Assembly (NCBI GenBank): GCA_025738555.1 | Contig: JAOVFP010000022.1 | Location: 1,364,001-1,428,000, forward strand | Direction of reading: 5' to 3' | DNA: 64,000 nucleotides | Source of the DNA: Cyathus striatus | Taxonomy: Eukaryota; Basidiomycota; Agaricomycetes; Agaricales; Nidulariaceae | In this document: positions 11,562-23,506 of the stretch, piece after piece | Numbering within the stretch: the first letter of the stretch is position 1 | Layout: every line of letters begins with the position of its first letter | Program-made: the position numbers and the translations under genes | The notes under the pieces: generated by a model | Told to the model about the DNA's origin: nothing | Seen by the model: the letters and a program-made list of their open reading frames with translations, nothing else | Database searches by the model: none

Positions 11562-12729
11562 TTAACAAGAAATGGGTATATGCATATAGGGATCGAAGAA
11601 ATTTGCAGTGGGAGCGCCAACAAGAGCCTGAGGAGCCACGAAAGACTGATCAAAGTCAAACTGTCCTTGAGGCCATCCTGAATAGCTGACAGTATCGTTG
11701 AATCCAAACGGCTCGAGTGGCTCAAGCTTGATTGTATCCAGCCTGAGGAAATCGAAATCCCCTTCAGCGTCCTGAGCCTGATGTTCACTGCTGACCATCT
11801 GATGAAGGCCCATCGCCGGTCGCATTTGGGAAGCCGTATCGCAGAGGGTGCTTGTGTAAAAAAAAGGAACCTCGTTTTGCTTCTCGATGGGCGAGGGAGT
11901 TCTGGAAGAGATATCAGAGAGGGAGTATGGTTGGATGTCGGACATGCCATAAGAAGGCTGAGAAGTGTAGAAAGAGTTTGTAGGGAAAGCGGGCTCAGAA
12001 AAATATGAAGGTCCCTGGGTGTAATAGCCAGGCTGGACAGCGGGGTTGCTTTGCTCGGGGGAAGGATAGAGCTCGGGGGAAACAGTTGCAGGACTAACGA
12101 AGTTTGAAGCTGAACTACCGCTGCTCGAAGCCATGCTAGATTGTGACGTTGCCGATGTATCGTACTCTGGAGAGAAGGGAGTTGGTGAGCTTGTGTTGGA
12201 AGACGCCGCGGAAGATGGAGCGGTCGATTGGCAGAGGTACGGTGAGAAGTTGATTTTCTTCAACTTAGGAACAGCCCTTGCCTTCCTCTGAGCAGGTTTG
12301 TACTTGTCGGAGTGTACGGTTTTCTTATGGCGAGCTCGGCTGCTCTTGTCGCTGAAGAACAGGTCGCAGAACTCGCAACCGAAAGGCTTCTCTCCAGTAC
12401 TGAGGAACGATATGATTAGCTGCTGATAAAAGGGTGGAATTGAAGAGAATACGTACTGCTTGTAGTTGTGAGTCTCTAAGCCTCCCTTTTGGTTGGCACT
12501 GAATGTGCAACCTGGATGGTCGCAGCGGAAAGGCCTATCTGTCCGATGGCTTTTCATATGTCTTACTAAGTCCGATTTACGACTGACTTCGATGAAACAA
12601 ATTTGGCATTCCTATAATAGTGTTTACAATTAGCACTCAAGAAACAATAAGGGAAACAAGAGAACCACTAACATAGATTTGGGTGATAGGTGTGACTCTT
12701 GTGACTTCTTCCTTTGGTATGCGGGGCAT
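11562..12729 (-). CDS. C2H2 zinc-finger transcription factor (three fingers)
   Basis: Exons 12729-12673, 12611-12457 and 12399-11562 are joined by GT-AG introns of 61 and 57 bp. The spliced N-terminus holds three consecutive fingers: CQICFIEVSRKSDLVRHMKSH, CDHPGCTF...THNYKH (its last His is created by splicing at 12457/12399) and CEFCDLFF...RHKKTVH, with a TGEKPF linker between fingers two and three. The rest, about 270 residues, is rich in Ser, Pro, Gln and Tyr, as in activation domains. It probably binds DNA in the nucleus; targets are unknown. It is not adjacent to the biosynthetic cluster, so a cluster-specific role is not supported. The start at 12729 gives MPRIPKEEVTRV just before the first finger. 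Confidence 0.85.
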
Positions 12730-13698
12730 CCTGATTCGAACTATTGAGTAGGATTGTGGTTGAAGGGAAGGATGAACTCGAGAGAGAGGGATATGATTGT
12801 ACTTTGAACTGGGGCGGTAGGCTAGATTGCTGTCTGCAACCTGCCTCCCCCCGCTCATTTATGCATATTAAAAAAATGGCGGATTGGTTTTCATTCACTA
12901 TCATTTCTACCCATTATAGTAAGAGAGCAGAGGAATAGCCGCGTAGAGGGGGAGGACGGAGTCACTGACAAGCACGAACCGTCTGCCCGGTGAAAAAGGA
13001 AATTCTCCGGATTGGTTTTGGAGAATAACCCATCTAGGAAGGTGTTCAGCTCATTTGTGCGAGTATATGTCGTCGAATGGCCCAGAGGAACAGTGGAGAT
13101 GGAGGAACAAAGCATTTCTACCTCGCTTTGTTTCGGCAAGGTCAAGGCAAAGTGATGGAGAGCTGATGGAGAGAGGTCTGAGTTTATCATTGTTATCGCC
13201 GGTTATCATTGCATGATAAAGGTCGGCCCAAACTTGACCTCAGGCCTGCTCGAGCGCACATGGCACTCGATGATGCGTTCTGCAAGAGTAGTGGTTGTAG
13301 TGACATGAGATGAAGATGATATGTCTTGCGAGCTGAAGCCTGAACTAGTCACCGATGAATGAAAACGATGAAGTGGCTATCCTCAACATAGGTAAGTCAT
13401 CTTAATATCAATGAAGGCCCAACTAACAGCATGCTTATAAGAGTTCAATATATAGGTACCGGTACAAAGTCCCCATGCATTATGAACAATGTAAGTACAA
13501 AAGCTTTGAAGCATTAAATTCGGGGCTCGCGCTTGGAAGTGGCGTTCAAACCATTGTATTAATGTGTGTTTACAGTGTAAACACTATTATACGAAGCACG
13601 CACTCTCGTTGTACTTATTAGCGAGTGTTATGCCCATCGACATTGAACACACGCCCACTCTCGCGATTGTAACTGTTTCTTTTACTACAACACCCATC
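12730..13698. other. Divergent promoter region between two genes
   Basis: The zinc-finger gene runs left and the small unknown gene runs right from this interval. No further gene is supported. Confidence 0.5.
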
Positions 13699-14570
13699 AT
13701 GTCAGCCTCAAACAGCCACTCAACCTCACCTGCCCCTATGGACCCATTCCCCTTCAACGTCAACGAAACTATCGAAAAGCTTGTCTATTTCCAGGAGCTT
13801 TCGCACCGATTCGACGTAGAAACCGAGTCAGAAAATCCTGCGTTTCAGAACTTCCAAGAGTTTCCGCAGCCCAGCGATACAGAAGGCTTGTGTAAGCAAA
13901 TTTGCGAGGCCGAGAAGTTTTGCTCGGAGGCCAGTACATCGTATGAACAGTAAGTGTAGTGCACATTGTATTATTATAGACGATTAATCGTATATGTCAC
14001 TTGTAGCAAAAGCAAACAAAGTAACTTGGCTGCGAGAACAGTTGGACTTATTGTTTATAGTATTTATTCGCATCCGAAGGCGGAGGAAGTTATAAGAGGA
14101 ATGTGGGATGGCATGGCAGCTATAGGAATGTAAGCGGTGAATCGTGAACTTCAATATATATACATCGTCTAACCTACGGATACAGAAGAACTGCGGATCC
14201 TGCAGACGATCAAATGCTCAATAACATAAGATTGGATCGCTTACAAATAAGCCCAGAGACATCAGATGATAGATTCAAAGTTCCCCAAACACAAATGATT
14301 CATAGTTGGCAATCTCTCGAAGCAGATCGAGCCTGTGAGCTCATAGCTCGTGAGACACAAAATATAGTTGATAGATTATATGGTTACTGTGAAGAGCTTG
14401 GAGGTGATCCATGGTTTAAAGTAGTTGGATTTACCATGGAGCGACGCCAGAAAAAGTTCACAATCGCTTTCACTGACGTTCGGCCCAACGATAGGGTAGG
14501 TGTGGAAGAATTGGAGAGTATGCTTTATAGCTGTAGTTATATTTACCTTGATAATGCGAAGGAGTCGTAG
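13699..14570 (+). CDS. Small protein of unknown function, three exons
   Basis: Exons 13699-13949, 14007-14129 and 14186-14570 are joined by two consensus GT-AG introns, giving about 252 residues that start MSASNSHSTSP. No signal peptide or membrane segment is visible. The central part is helical-looking and acidic, and the C-terminal part reads DPWFKVVGFTMERRQKKFTIAF. I do not recognise the family. Support for a real gene is the coherent frame across two good introns. An upstream in-frame ATG at about 13630 is possible but less likely. Confidence 0.6.
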
Positions 14571-16440
14571 TGAACTCTATCTTCAACCACAAGTTATAGC
14601 ATCTATTGTATCTCTTTTATGTATATGCTTCTGCCTTCGTCTGTTCGAAAGAAGGTCCAGATTTGGTCCAAGTTTGAATAGAAAAATGATCGGAAAACAG
14701 ACGTAGGTCTATCCGCTCAAGGCTTTGCGCTCGCTAGATCGTTTCAGTTAGGACATCGACCTGTAATCCAACGCTTTATAATGCTAGCATATTTCTGAAC
14801 AATATTACGTGATAAGGAAGAAAGACGATAGAGCAGTAACCAAACCCGCAGAAGCACCAGCGATTGCAGAATAGTACGCAGGTCATGCACGCATATTGGG
14901 CTCTGGGACCTGTTACAGTCGACTGCGCTATTAACCTGGACCAACCAATCCACCTATAACAATACGACACAGTTCCCCGTCTTCCCGCAGCTGAAGCCAT
15001 CAGGTGAGTCCTAGGTTCTTTGTAATTCTTGGCCTCTACCTCCGTCTTCGTAAGGCAGCCGATTTATAACCAGGGCTAACAACAAACAGCCTAACAGTAC
15101 TCTGTCAGCTACAGATCCAAGACGTTCGATAGGCAGGCAGGGTATACCATCAGAGCTGTAGAACGAGGAGTAAGATGCCTCCGGTGGACGAAAAAAAACC
15201 AAAGCGCCAGCCTCGCATACAAGAAAAAGGGAGAGATACGCAGGTATCTTGTTTATATGGTCAATCTGTTTCGAGCCCTGGGCCTGAAATGCTGATTAGT
15301 TAGTATTTCCATGTGTGCCATAAATGGTGAACCAAAGATGTATTCACCTGTGTCCACCGAACGTCGGTTTTCGAGCGCGAGCTTGACATGAGCAAGATTT
15401 ATACCGAGGTTTCTTTGTCGTGGATATGTTCGTGGAGAATGAATAGGTCACGACAGAGAGCTGATATCTTGTTAAGTATGAGATACCTCCTGAGAAGAAT
15501 TGCGAGGGTTGTAGGATGCAACAGTGGGTGTTCGGAGTGCAAGCAGTCCTAACGGTAACGATCGTCAAGAAATCAAAGCGGTTAATAGTCTATGCGTACA
15601 CCGAAGTCACATACACACCTCCTTGCTTTTCTTCGAGCCTCTATATCATCTGTTCACTGCTACCGCTTCTGAGACTGATTCCTCCTCTCTTTTTCCCGAT
15701 TGGAATCATTGTGTTACGTGTATCCTTGAGTCCGAGTCTAGTGTCCTTCGTCTTGCTCAAGACTTTCGCTGTGAAATTTGTCTGTAGAAGATGTCGATGG
15801 CGCGTTGCTTATTTTAGTTGGTTTAGATCATGAGGAAGGCACGGGCTTGGTGCGAGCAGTTTGAAGCTGGAGCTGCCGGAGGTCTTTGGAAAGCTGGAAC
15901 CTGTTGTCACGCATCACGCATTCCATTGTCACGGTCAAGTCGCGCCGCCGTCACGGTTTGGTCGTGATTTAACTTTTTTTTATGGTAAAGTGGGTGAAGT
16001 ACATAGAAGCAAAGTAAGTAAGTAAAAGTTCAGCGTTACTCAAGTCAGACGTCATTCAATCAAGAGTTAAAATGTAGGATAATCATACGCGTAACTGCGT
16101 AACTTTGGTGTAACTGGAGCAAAACTTCTGACTTGGGGTGCAGATGAATCATGATACCGTTGTATATCATAGAGGCAAGATGTGTCGAAGTTAATGTTAG
16201 GGTCCAAGACTTCAATGTGGTTAGGGCCTTCAGGCCTACCAGTCTCTATATCTACGTTGAGCAGTTAGCAAACAAGCCAGACGCTCCAATAAGTACGTTT
16301 GAATTCTTGAGATATCTCTTTCGAGATGATCAATTATTTGATCGAGAACCCTAATAAGTTCACGGATTCATTCAATTGACCTAAGCCAATCAATCACGCA
16401 CTCGCAATAGTGTATTTTTTTTCACCCCAACAACTTCAGC
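14571..16440. other. Intergenic, no supported gene
   Basis: Only short frames with stops and no recognisable domain occur on either strand. The right end should contain the promoter of AA9 paralogue 1. Confidence 0.5.
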
Positions 16441-17355
16441 ATGAAGGTCTCCTTCAGTGCTATCCTCACGGCAGCTCTTCTGACACAGAGCGTGTCCTCA
16501 CACTGTACGATTTGTTATTTTCTTTGCATCTGAGAGCTGACATACCATATCACATAGATATTTTTAAAACATTCATTGCCGGGCCAAGGAGGTCTATAGA
16601 CGCTATTCGCCAGCCCTTGGACGTTGTCCCCGTTCACGACTACCTTAGCAACGATATACGATGCAATGAAAATCCCACTGATGCGACTGAGACGATCACA
16701 GTTTCTGCTGGAGAGGAAATCGGTTTTAGTTTGCAGTGGACAACCCTGTACCACCAGGGACCTGTCGCTATCTACCTTGGCAATGCTCCTGGGAAGGCAT
16801 CAGAATGGGATGGGAGTGGAAAGCGTTGGTTCAAGGTTTGAGCTGTTGCCAATCTCGCGCATTTTCTGTTGTTCAAGGTAACCACTGGCAGATCGCAGAG
16901 TGGGGCCTCGCGACTTACTACCCATTCTCATTCTCGTCGCATGAGAAAGATACGTTCGCCACTACTATTCCGAATGATACGCCCTCTGGCGAGGTACGCT
17001 CCGTCTTGAGCATTGTTGCCCCCCCTCTGATATTGACTATGGCAGTACCTCGTGCGCATTGAACAAATTGCCCTACACTTGACTGGAAGCCCCGAATTCT
17101 TCATTTCCTGCGCACAGATTAAACTTATTCATGGTGGTAAGGGAAATCCATCCAAGGTCTCGATTCCGGGGTATATTCCTCATAATGGTAAGTCTGGATC
17201 CTATACACTAAGTCTTCTGGGCCTCGTGTTCAACTTCTTTACCTACAGACGAATCCATAATGGTCAACATCTACCCTCCCTACCCTACATCGTACACATG
17301 CCCTGGACCCTCTGTATGGCGTGGCTTTGATCTTCATGCCTCGCAGTGTCATTGA
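16441..17355 (+). CDS. AA9-type lytic polysaccharide monooxygenase-like protein, paralogue 1
   Basis: Five exons: 16441-16504, 16558-16835, 16892-16993, 17046-17187 and 17249-17355. A signal peptide (MKVSFSAILTAALLTQSVSS) ends directly before His, which would become the N-terminal copper-binding histidine; the neighbouring Tyr codon is split by intron 1. The second copper His lies in YHQGPVAIYL (HxGP motif), and WFKIAEWG, EYLVRIEQIALH and SYTCPGPSVW are AA9 landmarks. AA9 enzymes oxidatively cleave cellulose or related glycans outside the cell. Unusually, the usual AQxY segment near the copper reads PEFFISCAQ: Gln is Glu and the axial Tyr is Phe. The length of about 230 residues is normal and there is no binding module. 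Confidence 0.9.
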
Positions 17356-18125
17356 AAGGGAGAAGCTCTATATATTGTGTGGAATTTAGCATTGTTCTAT
17401 TAGAAACATTATTGATGCGAAAAAATTGTTACTTTAACGCTTTAGCTTTGCTTTGAGAGCCGAGTCGTCGCCGCACACCGAGTCGATGTTCAATCATTTC
17501 TCATTAAGCCAACCTGCTACTACTAGTGCTTGATAGCAGCAATGTACTTTAAGCCCGAGTGTATCTGCACTATACCACTATGTGAGCAGCATGAAGTTTC
17601 CTAACGAATCACGGTATTACTACGGTGTATTGGATTCACATGTATTGATACAACTTCTCTTATTCCAAAAGTATTTGCTCGTCTCAAGCTCGTCCATTGT
17701 GATTATTGTACCTCAGATCAGTACTAGAACTTGAAAAGATCATCCCTTAGTTTCCCTTTCATCCATAGCTGTCATGAGGACTGGGACAGTGCGGAAGCAA
17801 ATTCATCAGTGTAGCATCCATCCTATTCGGGCATCGGCTAATTGAGCAGCGCCTTGGGTTGGCCCAAGCCAACTCCCAGTACTTCTTCATCCAAAAGTTC
17901 CATTGTTTGTGGTTTAAACGACTACTTTGACATCGCATTATAGCTTACATTAGCCATTATTTGAAGGTATAAATATTGCCACTCCCCAACTGTATCTCCC
18001 AACTTCAACTTCCACCTCGACGCTCTTTTGTATTTCATCCATTTTCGCTGGAACGAAAACTCTTCTCTTCTCTTTTACTCGACAGGACCTAATCTTAATC
18101 TAATAATATATCATACCAGTTAAGG
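17356..18125. other. Intergenic between AA9 and zinc-finger-like genes
   Basis: No gene supported. The right end carries a candidate TATA element (listed separately) and a pyrimidine-rich stretch before the next start codon. Confidence 0.5.
17968..17975 (+). promoter_or_regulatory. Candidate TATA element TATAAATA
   Basis: It lies about 150 bp upstream of the ATG at 18126 and is followed by a CT-rich stretch (about 18000-18090) typical of fungal transcription start regions. This is a pattern match only. Confidence 0.35.
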
Positions 18126-19354
18126 ATGAGGGAACACACCGAAACTATTTTGAACATTCTCAAATCCGCCGACAGGTAAGTAAAGTTCTATCTTCAATTA
18201 ATAATCCCTCCCTTAGCAGCCACTTAATTTCACCATAACAGGAAGAAATCACTGGAGGATGATTCTTTATTACCGGAAGAGGCGAAGGAGTTAATACAAT
18301 TATTTCAAGAACCAGCGGTTCTTAAAGGGTTTATGGGAGTGGCTGATGATTACCAGCGAAGCATGGCCACACTAGCTCCTGCATCTTCATCTCCTCCACT
18401 GGAGTGCATTGGAGATGGATCAATCATATCATTGCGCCAGACACTCGAACATGTGGCTCCGTTTCCAGGAAATGTTCCGTACGTCTTCTTTGTAACACTT
18501 ATTAAACATATTAACTGATTCAATTATTTATTCAGCCAATTTCCTCAATTCACATTCGCATGTCCCTCATACTCGTACGTGCCACCATTGCCATACCCCA
18601 TGCCATGTACAAGTCCCTCGTTGCAGACGCAGCTAGAAGACTTCCAATTCAATAGCCGGCCTGAAATGACAGTAGCGTCTTCCAGTGGGCCCGTCATGTT
18701 ACCACCCCACTACAGACATTATTCTCCCACTGTTTTGGATGGGATTTCTGTTCCTCGTACTTCGAGCCACTGCGTAGCTCATAACGCTGGGGAACAGCTC
18801 CATACAATGAACCGGTTCATCACTCACTCTGCTAATGGTAGCGACTCTACTACCCCTTCTCCTGTCCTCGATGAAGGATGCTCTTCTAGTACAGGAAGAA
18901 AGCGCAAGGCGGTCGAAACATTTATCTATTGCGATGGGCAGCCGAAGCGCAAGCTGCGGAAGAAGGGTGGGAGAGTTTGCAACACCATCTCGGAGCCTAC
19001 GACCACGAGGGTGAAGATAAAAATGATCGCCAGCACAGTTATAATCGTAAAGACAACTTCACGCGCTGCCACTGGCGGTCGAAGGACGATATTGGGCCAT
19101 GTACTTACTACGTGCGGAACGGCCGCACTGACTGTCTCGATTACCACTTCAAGTCCACCCACGCTGGGGATAAGAAGGCAATCATAAAGCACGAGTGGGA
19201 TTGTAAGTGGGTGGAATGTGGAATCAAGGGTATCAGAGGAAGAGATCTTATTGGCCATCTCGAAGCTCACCAAAAAAGCATAATTGGCCTTTACTGCGAA
19301 CATTGCGACATAGACTTTTATAGTAAAGAGAACGCAGCTGCTCACTCCTGCTAA
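18126..19354 (+). CDS. Putative zinc-finger (C2H2-like) protein
   Basis: Proposed exons are 18126-18175, 18242-18480, 18539-18966 and 19017-19354. The third intron (18967-19016, 50 bp) is inferred because the frame must change there. The C-terminal segment has paired Cys/His spacings: CHWRSKDDIGPC...YHFKSTH, CKWVEC...HLEAH and CEHCDIDFYSKENAAAHSC, resembling degenerate C2H2 fingers seen in many agaricomycete proteins. A basic run (GRKRKAVE and PKRKLRKK) ahead of it could be a nuclear localisation signal. The middle is Ser/Pro-rich. It is probably a nucleic-acid-binding protein; targets are unknown. Confidence 0.65.
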
Positions 19355-20381
19355 CGCTATCGTGAGCAGTAAACAGATATTTCGCATTATTATTTTTATT
19401 ATAATCGCATTCATTAATACCAGAAATTCATGTACCCACTCATTTTCATTTGTATAACCTTGTCACTCGTCTCTTCATTTCACAACATTATCCATGTTTC
19501 TTTGTATTATTATTAATTGGTCCTTAACTACATGCAGTGAATTCATTCGCTATAACTCGGACTCCCATGTTCGACCTTTAAGGAGTCCGATATTGCCGAT
19601 AAATATTACATTCCTCTTACATCGTCACCCCGAGAAGAAGGTACTTGGGAGGTATACTTGTGATTTTTGTTAGATATGTAGATGAAGTTGAGTACCATGC
19701 AAAGGAATATGTCCCAGAATAGGTACCATTGCTGGCTCTTCGTTACACCGTTAGCGATCTTAACCTAGAGACAGGACGTAAAGAACTCTGAGGAACTAGT
19801 CAAGCGTAAAGCAGCTTGTTCAATACGTAGGTACTAACTAGTATAATCAAAGACAAGCGAGCGGGGAACAGGAATGATCCACCTCCGCTATGATAGATTA
19901 TCTGATCGAGGTTAAAGCCTATTCAGTTGTAGTTGCAGCGTCCAATGTTGCACCTGACGTTGTGAGACATGCAGTCTTGTATCAGTGGAGAGTTCAACTT
20001 TAAAGGCTGACAAACGGCACCCGAAGACGTTCGTGAACCATACATTATTTCATTGAAAATGTCTATGACAAATGGTATTACTAATTAAGTGGATGCAACA
20101 CGCATCACGATATAAATGTAAGTAAATCTTACAGTGGCTAGACACGCAGGCTCTGTACCAGAAGGCAAGCACCTAATTGCTACCGATGTTTAACTTCATG
20201 TTATAAAATAGAACAGAGGGCTTCTTTTCAAATGTGATGTTCCAGTGTCCACTGCTAGTGAATAAGTCGCGTAGGTTTTGATTACTCATTTACATACGTG
20301 ATTGAATGTACTTACGTCATCATACATCAGTACTTAAACGCCAGCCCAGAAGCGTGCCCGCCTTCCGATTTCTAACAGACT
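19355..20381. other. Intergenic, no supported gene
   Basis: AT-rich sequence without a supported coding region; it contains the upstream region of the TDP2-like gene. Confidence 0.5.
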
Positions 20382-21314
20382 ATGGTTACCAACAGACTTT
20401 CTGCCTTCCACCCCCCCACCCGACGCTGGACACCCGTATCTTCGAGAAACGCACAAAGCCAAGTCAAGCAAAGGCTTTCTCTCACATCATGGAACATGGA
20501 CGCATTCTCCTCGCGGGCTATGTCACGTGCGAAACTCATCCTCGGCAATATCCTCGAGGGACCAAAATCACCAGACATAATCTTTCTCCAAGAAGTCACA
20601 CTCGACGTTCGCGCCTCTCTCTTGAACGATGCCAAAGTACGCGCTAACTTCCTGACGACTGACGCCGAGTGCGAAAAGTCGTTTGAGCAAGTACCCTTTG
20701 CGACTATGACATTGCTGTCCCGTGCACGTTTTGCCTTTGGCCTGGATTCGCTGAAGGAGCCAGTTGAATGTGATGGGGTTGAGGAAGGGGGGAAACTCAT
20801 GCTTGGGCGTGTTTCCCGTGTGACACTCCCGAGCAAGTATGGGAGGGATGCACTTTGTGTGGAGATAATCCCACCAGCTGCGCCGGGCACAGTATATCGT
20901 CTCATTAACGTGCACCTGGATTCGCTATGGGACACGCTATACTACCGCGAACAGCAGATAAAGATTCTGGCTGACGTCCTGCGTGAGCCGGGATGCAGTG
21001 GTGGCATTATCGCGGGCGACTTCAATGCCATCCGCCCTGAGGACAAAGGGCTCATCGAGAAGAACAGTCTAGTCGACGCGTGGGTTGCGTTACATGGGAG
21101 GAAAGACTTCGCTGGAGCTACGTGGGGTGCTGGCGTGGAACGGCGAGATAGACAGGTGCCAGGCAGGTTGGACAAGGTTGCGATAATGGGCTTAAAGGCG
21201 GAGGAGATGGAAGTCCTGCGCCCTGGTTCTATTGAGGTGCCCAGACCGGGCGAAGAATCTCTCAAAATCCCTTGGAGTGACCATAGCGGGCTCAGATGTA
21301 CTTTTACTATCTGA
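20382..21314 (+). CDS. TDP2-like endonuclease/exonuclease/phosphatase family protein
   Basis: Intronless, 310 residues. The four landmark motifs of the Mg-dependent EEP fold are present in the order used by TDP2-type phosphodiesterases: LTSWNMDAF near residue 35, FLQEV near 65, AGDFNAIRPEDKG near 207 and WSDHSG near 300. Tyrosyl-DNA phosphodiesterase 2 removes topoisomerase II peptides from 5' DNA ends. Other EEP enzymes act on RNA or lipids, so the substrate here is inferred from motif order only. No signal peptide or membrane segment is visible, which suggests an intracellular protein. The absence of introns is unusual among the neighbours. Confidence 0.85.
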   Translation: MVTNRLSAFHPPTRRWTPVSSRNAQSQVKQRLSLTSWNMDAFSSRAMSRAKLILGNILEGPKSPDIIFLQEVTLDVRASLLNDAKVRANFLTTDAECEKSFEQVPFATMTLLSRARFAFGLDSLKEPVECDGVEEGGKLMLGRVSRVTLPSKYGRDALCVEIIPPAAPGTVYRLINVHLDSLWDTLYYREQQIKILADVLREPGCSGGIIAGDFNAIRPEDKGLIEKNSLVDAWVALHGRKDFAGATWGAGVERRDRQVPGRLDKVAIMGLKAEEMEVLRPGSIEVPRPGEESLKIPWSDHSGLRCTFTI

Positions 21315-21799
21315 ATACAAGAGTGTTAGCCTATTTCATCTAGTGTATCTGTCAGCGTCGCTTTACATGAATGACAGAGGTTGATCGTTCGTGGTGTACG
21401 TTGGGTTCCAGGAACTAAGGCTAGGTATCCAGATCATGGAGGGTTTGGACAAGGTTTGGACCAGGCCTGACCTGGACGACTCGCAACGAGAGTCTAGCTA
21501 AGGTTGTTTGGCAAAACAATTGTGGATAAACAATAAGATGAACGTGCTATTTAGTATTCACTGCACTTCCCCGTACTTGTGGCATTAATACATAAATCAT
21601 TAATTTAATTCGCTCTCATAGAACATTAATAGAACATTATGTTATTTACTAGCCAAGTAGTAGTACAAAGTAAGAATTTTGCGGCCGCTGCAATACTAGA
21701 AACTTGAAAGAGACCTAAGAGAGCCTGAAAAGTAAACTGGCAGAAACTTCGCAGAAACGGTGATGAGCACAGCGGAAATAACTATTAAGGCGAATGAAA
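21315..21799. other. Intergenic between convergent genes
   Basis: No coding sequence supported; it contains the 3' ends of the TDP2-like gene and of F-box paralogue 2. Confidence 0.5.
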
Positions 21800-23506
21800 C
21801 TAATGGTTCAAATGTAATTGCATGCATGAACTACTAGCTTCACTCTGGGGGCCAAACTTTACCTCTATCCCTAGCTCCTTTCCGAGATCTTTCAACCGAC
21901 CGAGTGATGTCTTATTTCTACATCTAGTGCATACAACTTGAGATAAAGGAGCCGAAGGCATGATTTGTTCTTGGGTGGGTGCAGCTAAGGCGAAGGATCG
22001 GGAGTGCATAACATCCTTTAATAACAATATGGTGCTGTCTTTTAAATTTGCTGAATGTAAAACTATCTTCCGTAACAAGGGAAGCAAATGTATTCCCTCT
22101 GAAGTGCTATCTGGATTTCGTATGAGGTTCATCAATAGAAAGTTATGACGTTCTCCTGAGGAAGGTAGTACCAGTTCTTCAATGTTAGGAAGTTCTTTGA
22201 TAGCTTGAAGAGCGAAGCTAGCGGAATTCGATTCCAAAATTATACATTTGACAGAACTTGCTGGTTGTCTAACAATGGACACAACAGCTTGAAGCTGATT
22301 GATATCTCCTGCAATCCGGAGTTCGGAAAGATGAGGTGTGCATAGCATAGGGAATTTCCTGGGAATCAAACCATCCTCTTCATCAAAGTATTCGTGTCCG
22401 TGATTCTCCACGGATAGGGTACGCAGTGAGGGAAGCATTATAGTTTTCGACGGTTCAACATAGAAATAGTTGCTTATCCATACCAACTCCTCCAGCGATA
22501 TCATAGCGCGTAATATGGAACTAAGTTCATCTTCCGAATTGATATCGCAATTGGATAGGACAAGCTTACTGACATTACTCCAAGGAAATTCGTCGACACC
22601 AGGGAGTATGCAGAAGGATAAATCAAGTTCCTGAAGATTTGTTGCGCCTTTAAAGACATGAAAAGGATATGGGCTACATGATGTTTCGTCCAAAGTCAGG
22701 CTCCGCAATCGTGACATACCATGCCTCTGGATTATGGCTTTGAATTCAGTTTGTTCCATAGCGTAAGTGAGAAGAGTCGCATCAATTGAAAGAGATTCCC
22801 AGCGATCAGAATGGATACCAATGTCAGCAAATACGGGAATGGGAAAGGCGGAGTACGTCTCAGGCTTGAGAGTAATTGTGAGCGGTCGCGACCCAGAGTT
22901 TTCTAGGCATGATAGAATTCGTCGAGTGATAGCGGCGTGTCCGGGTATTTTCCCGCATGAAATATATTCTATCCTAAAATTGCACCATAATGACTGAATA
23001 TGTTTCAATACATTCCGCCAGCGCATGCAGACTCGCTGTAGATCCCAGATACTGTCTGGGCTAGTAGTGACAATATCAACGGTATCGTCGCACACGTAGG
23101 CAAATATATGGCCGAGGAGTTCATCAGGCAGTTTGCGTATAGGAGACAGCAGAGCACCATGAAACTCTCTATATGCGCCATAGTGTTTCAATCGAAATCG
23201 GAGAAGTGAAGTAGCGAATTGCAGATCGGATATCGCTGATTCAAGGGCGCTGATAGCAAACCCACTTGAGGAAACAAGAGTTTCGATGGTTGAATGCTCT
23301 TGTGCAGTGGGCACGTAATACGACCGAACCAGGAAGATAGGAGGGTCCAGATAAGGAAACATATCGGTGATTCCATTCAAGTTGTTGCGCCACCGTGACT
23401 GGTGCAAACTAAATCAAGTTCGTGAAAGAATACGGTCACCGGAAAGTTTGATTTGAGCGCCTCGGACTCACTCAAAACCAGATGGGTTGCTGAAAGGTGT
23501 TTCCAT
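21800..23506 (-). CDS. F-box / leucine-rich-repeat-type protein, paralogue 2
   Basis: Exon 1 is 23506-23472 (METPFSNPSGF), a GT-AG intron is 23471-23409, and exon 2 runs 23408-21800. It matches paralogue 1 at 9152-10860 over its whole length with the same intron position and phase, including SPIRKLPDELLGHIFAY and the following WDLQRVCMRWRNV segment. The two genes lie in opposite orientation about 11 kb apart. The frame is intact throughout. As for paralogue 1, a role as substrate receptor of an SCF-type ubiquitin ligase is inferred from the F-box; the target is unknown. Confidence 0.85.

Noticed and set aside
15516..15833. Plus-strand open frames of about 100 codons
   Set aside because: Two frames of similar length overlap, neither with domain signals.
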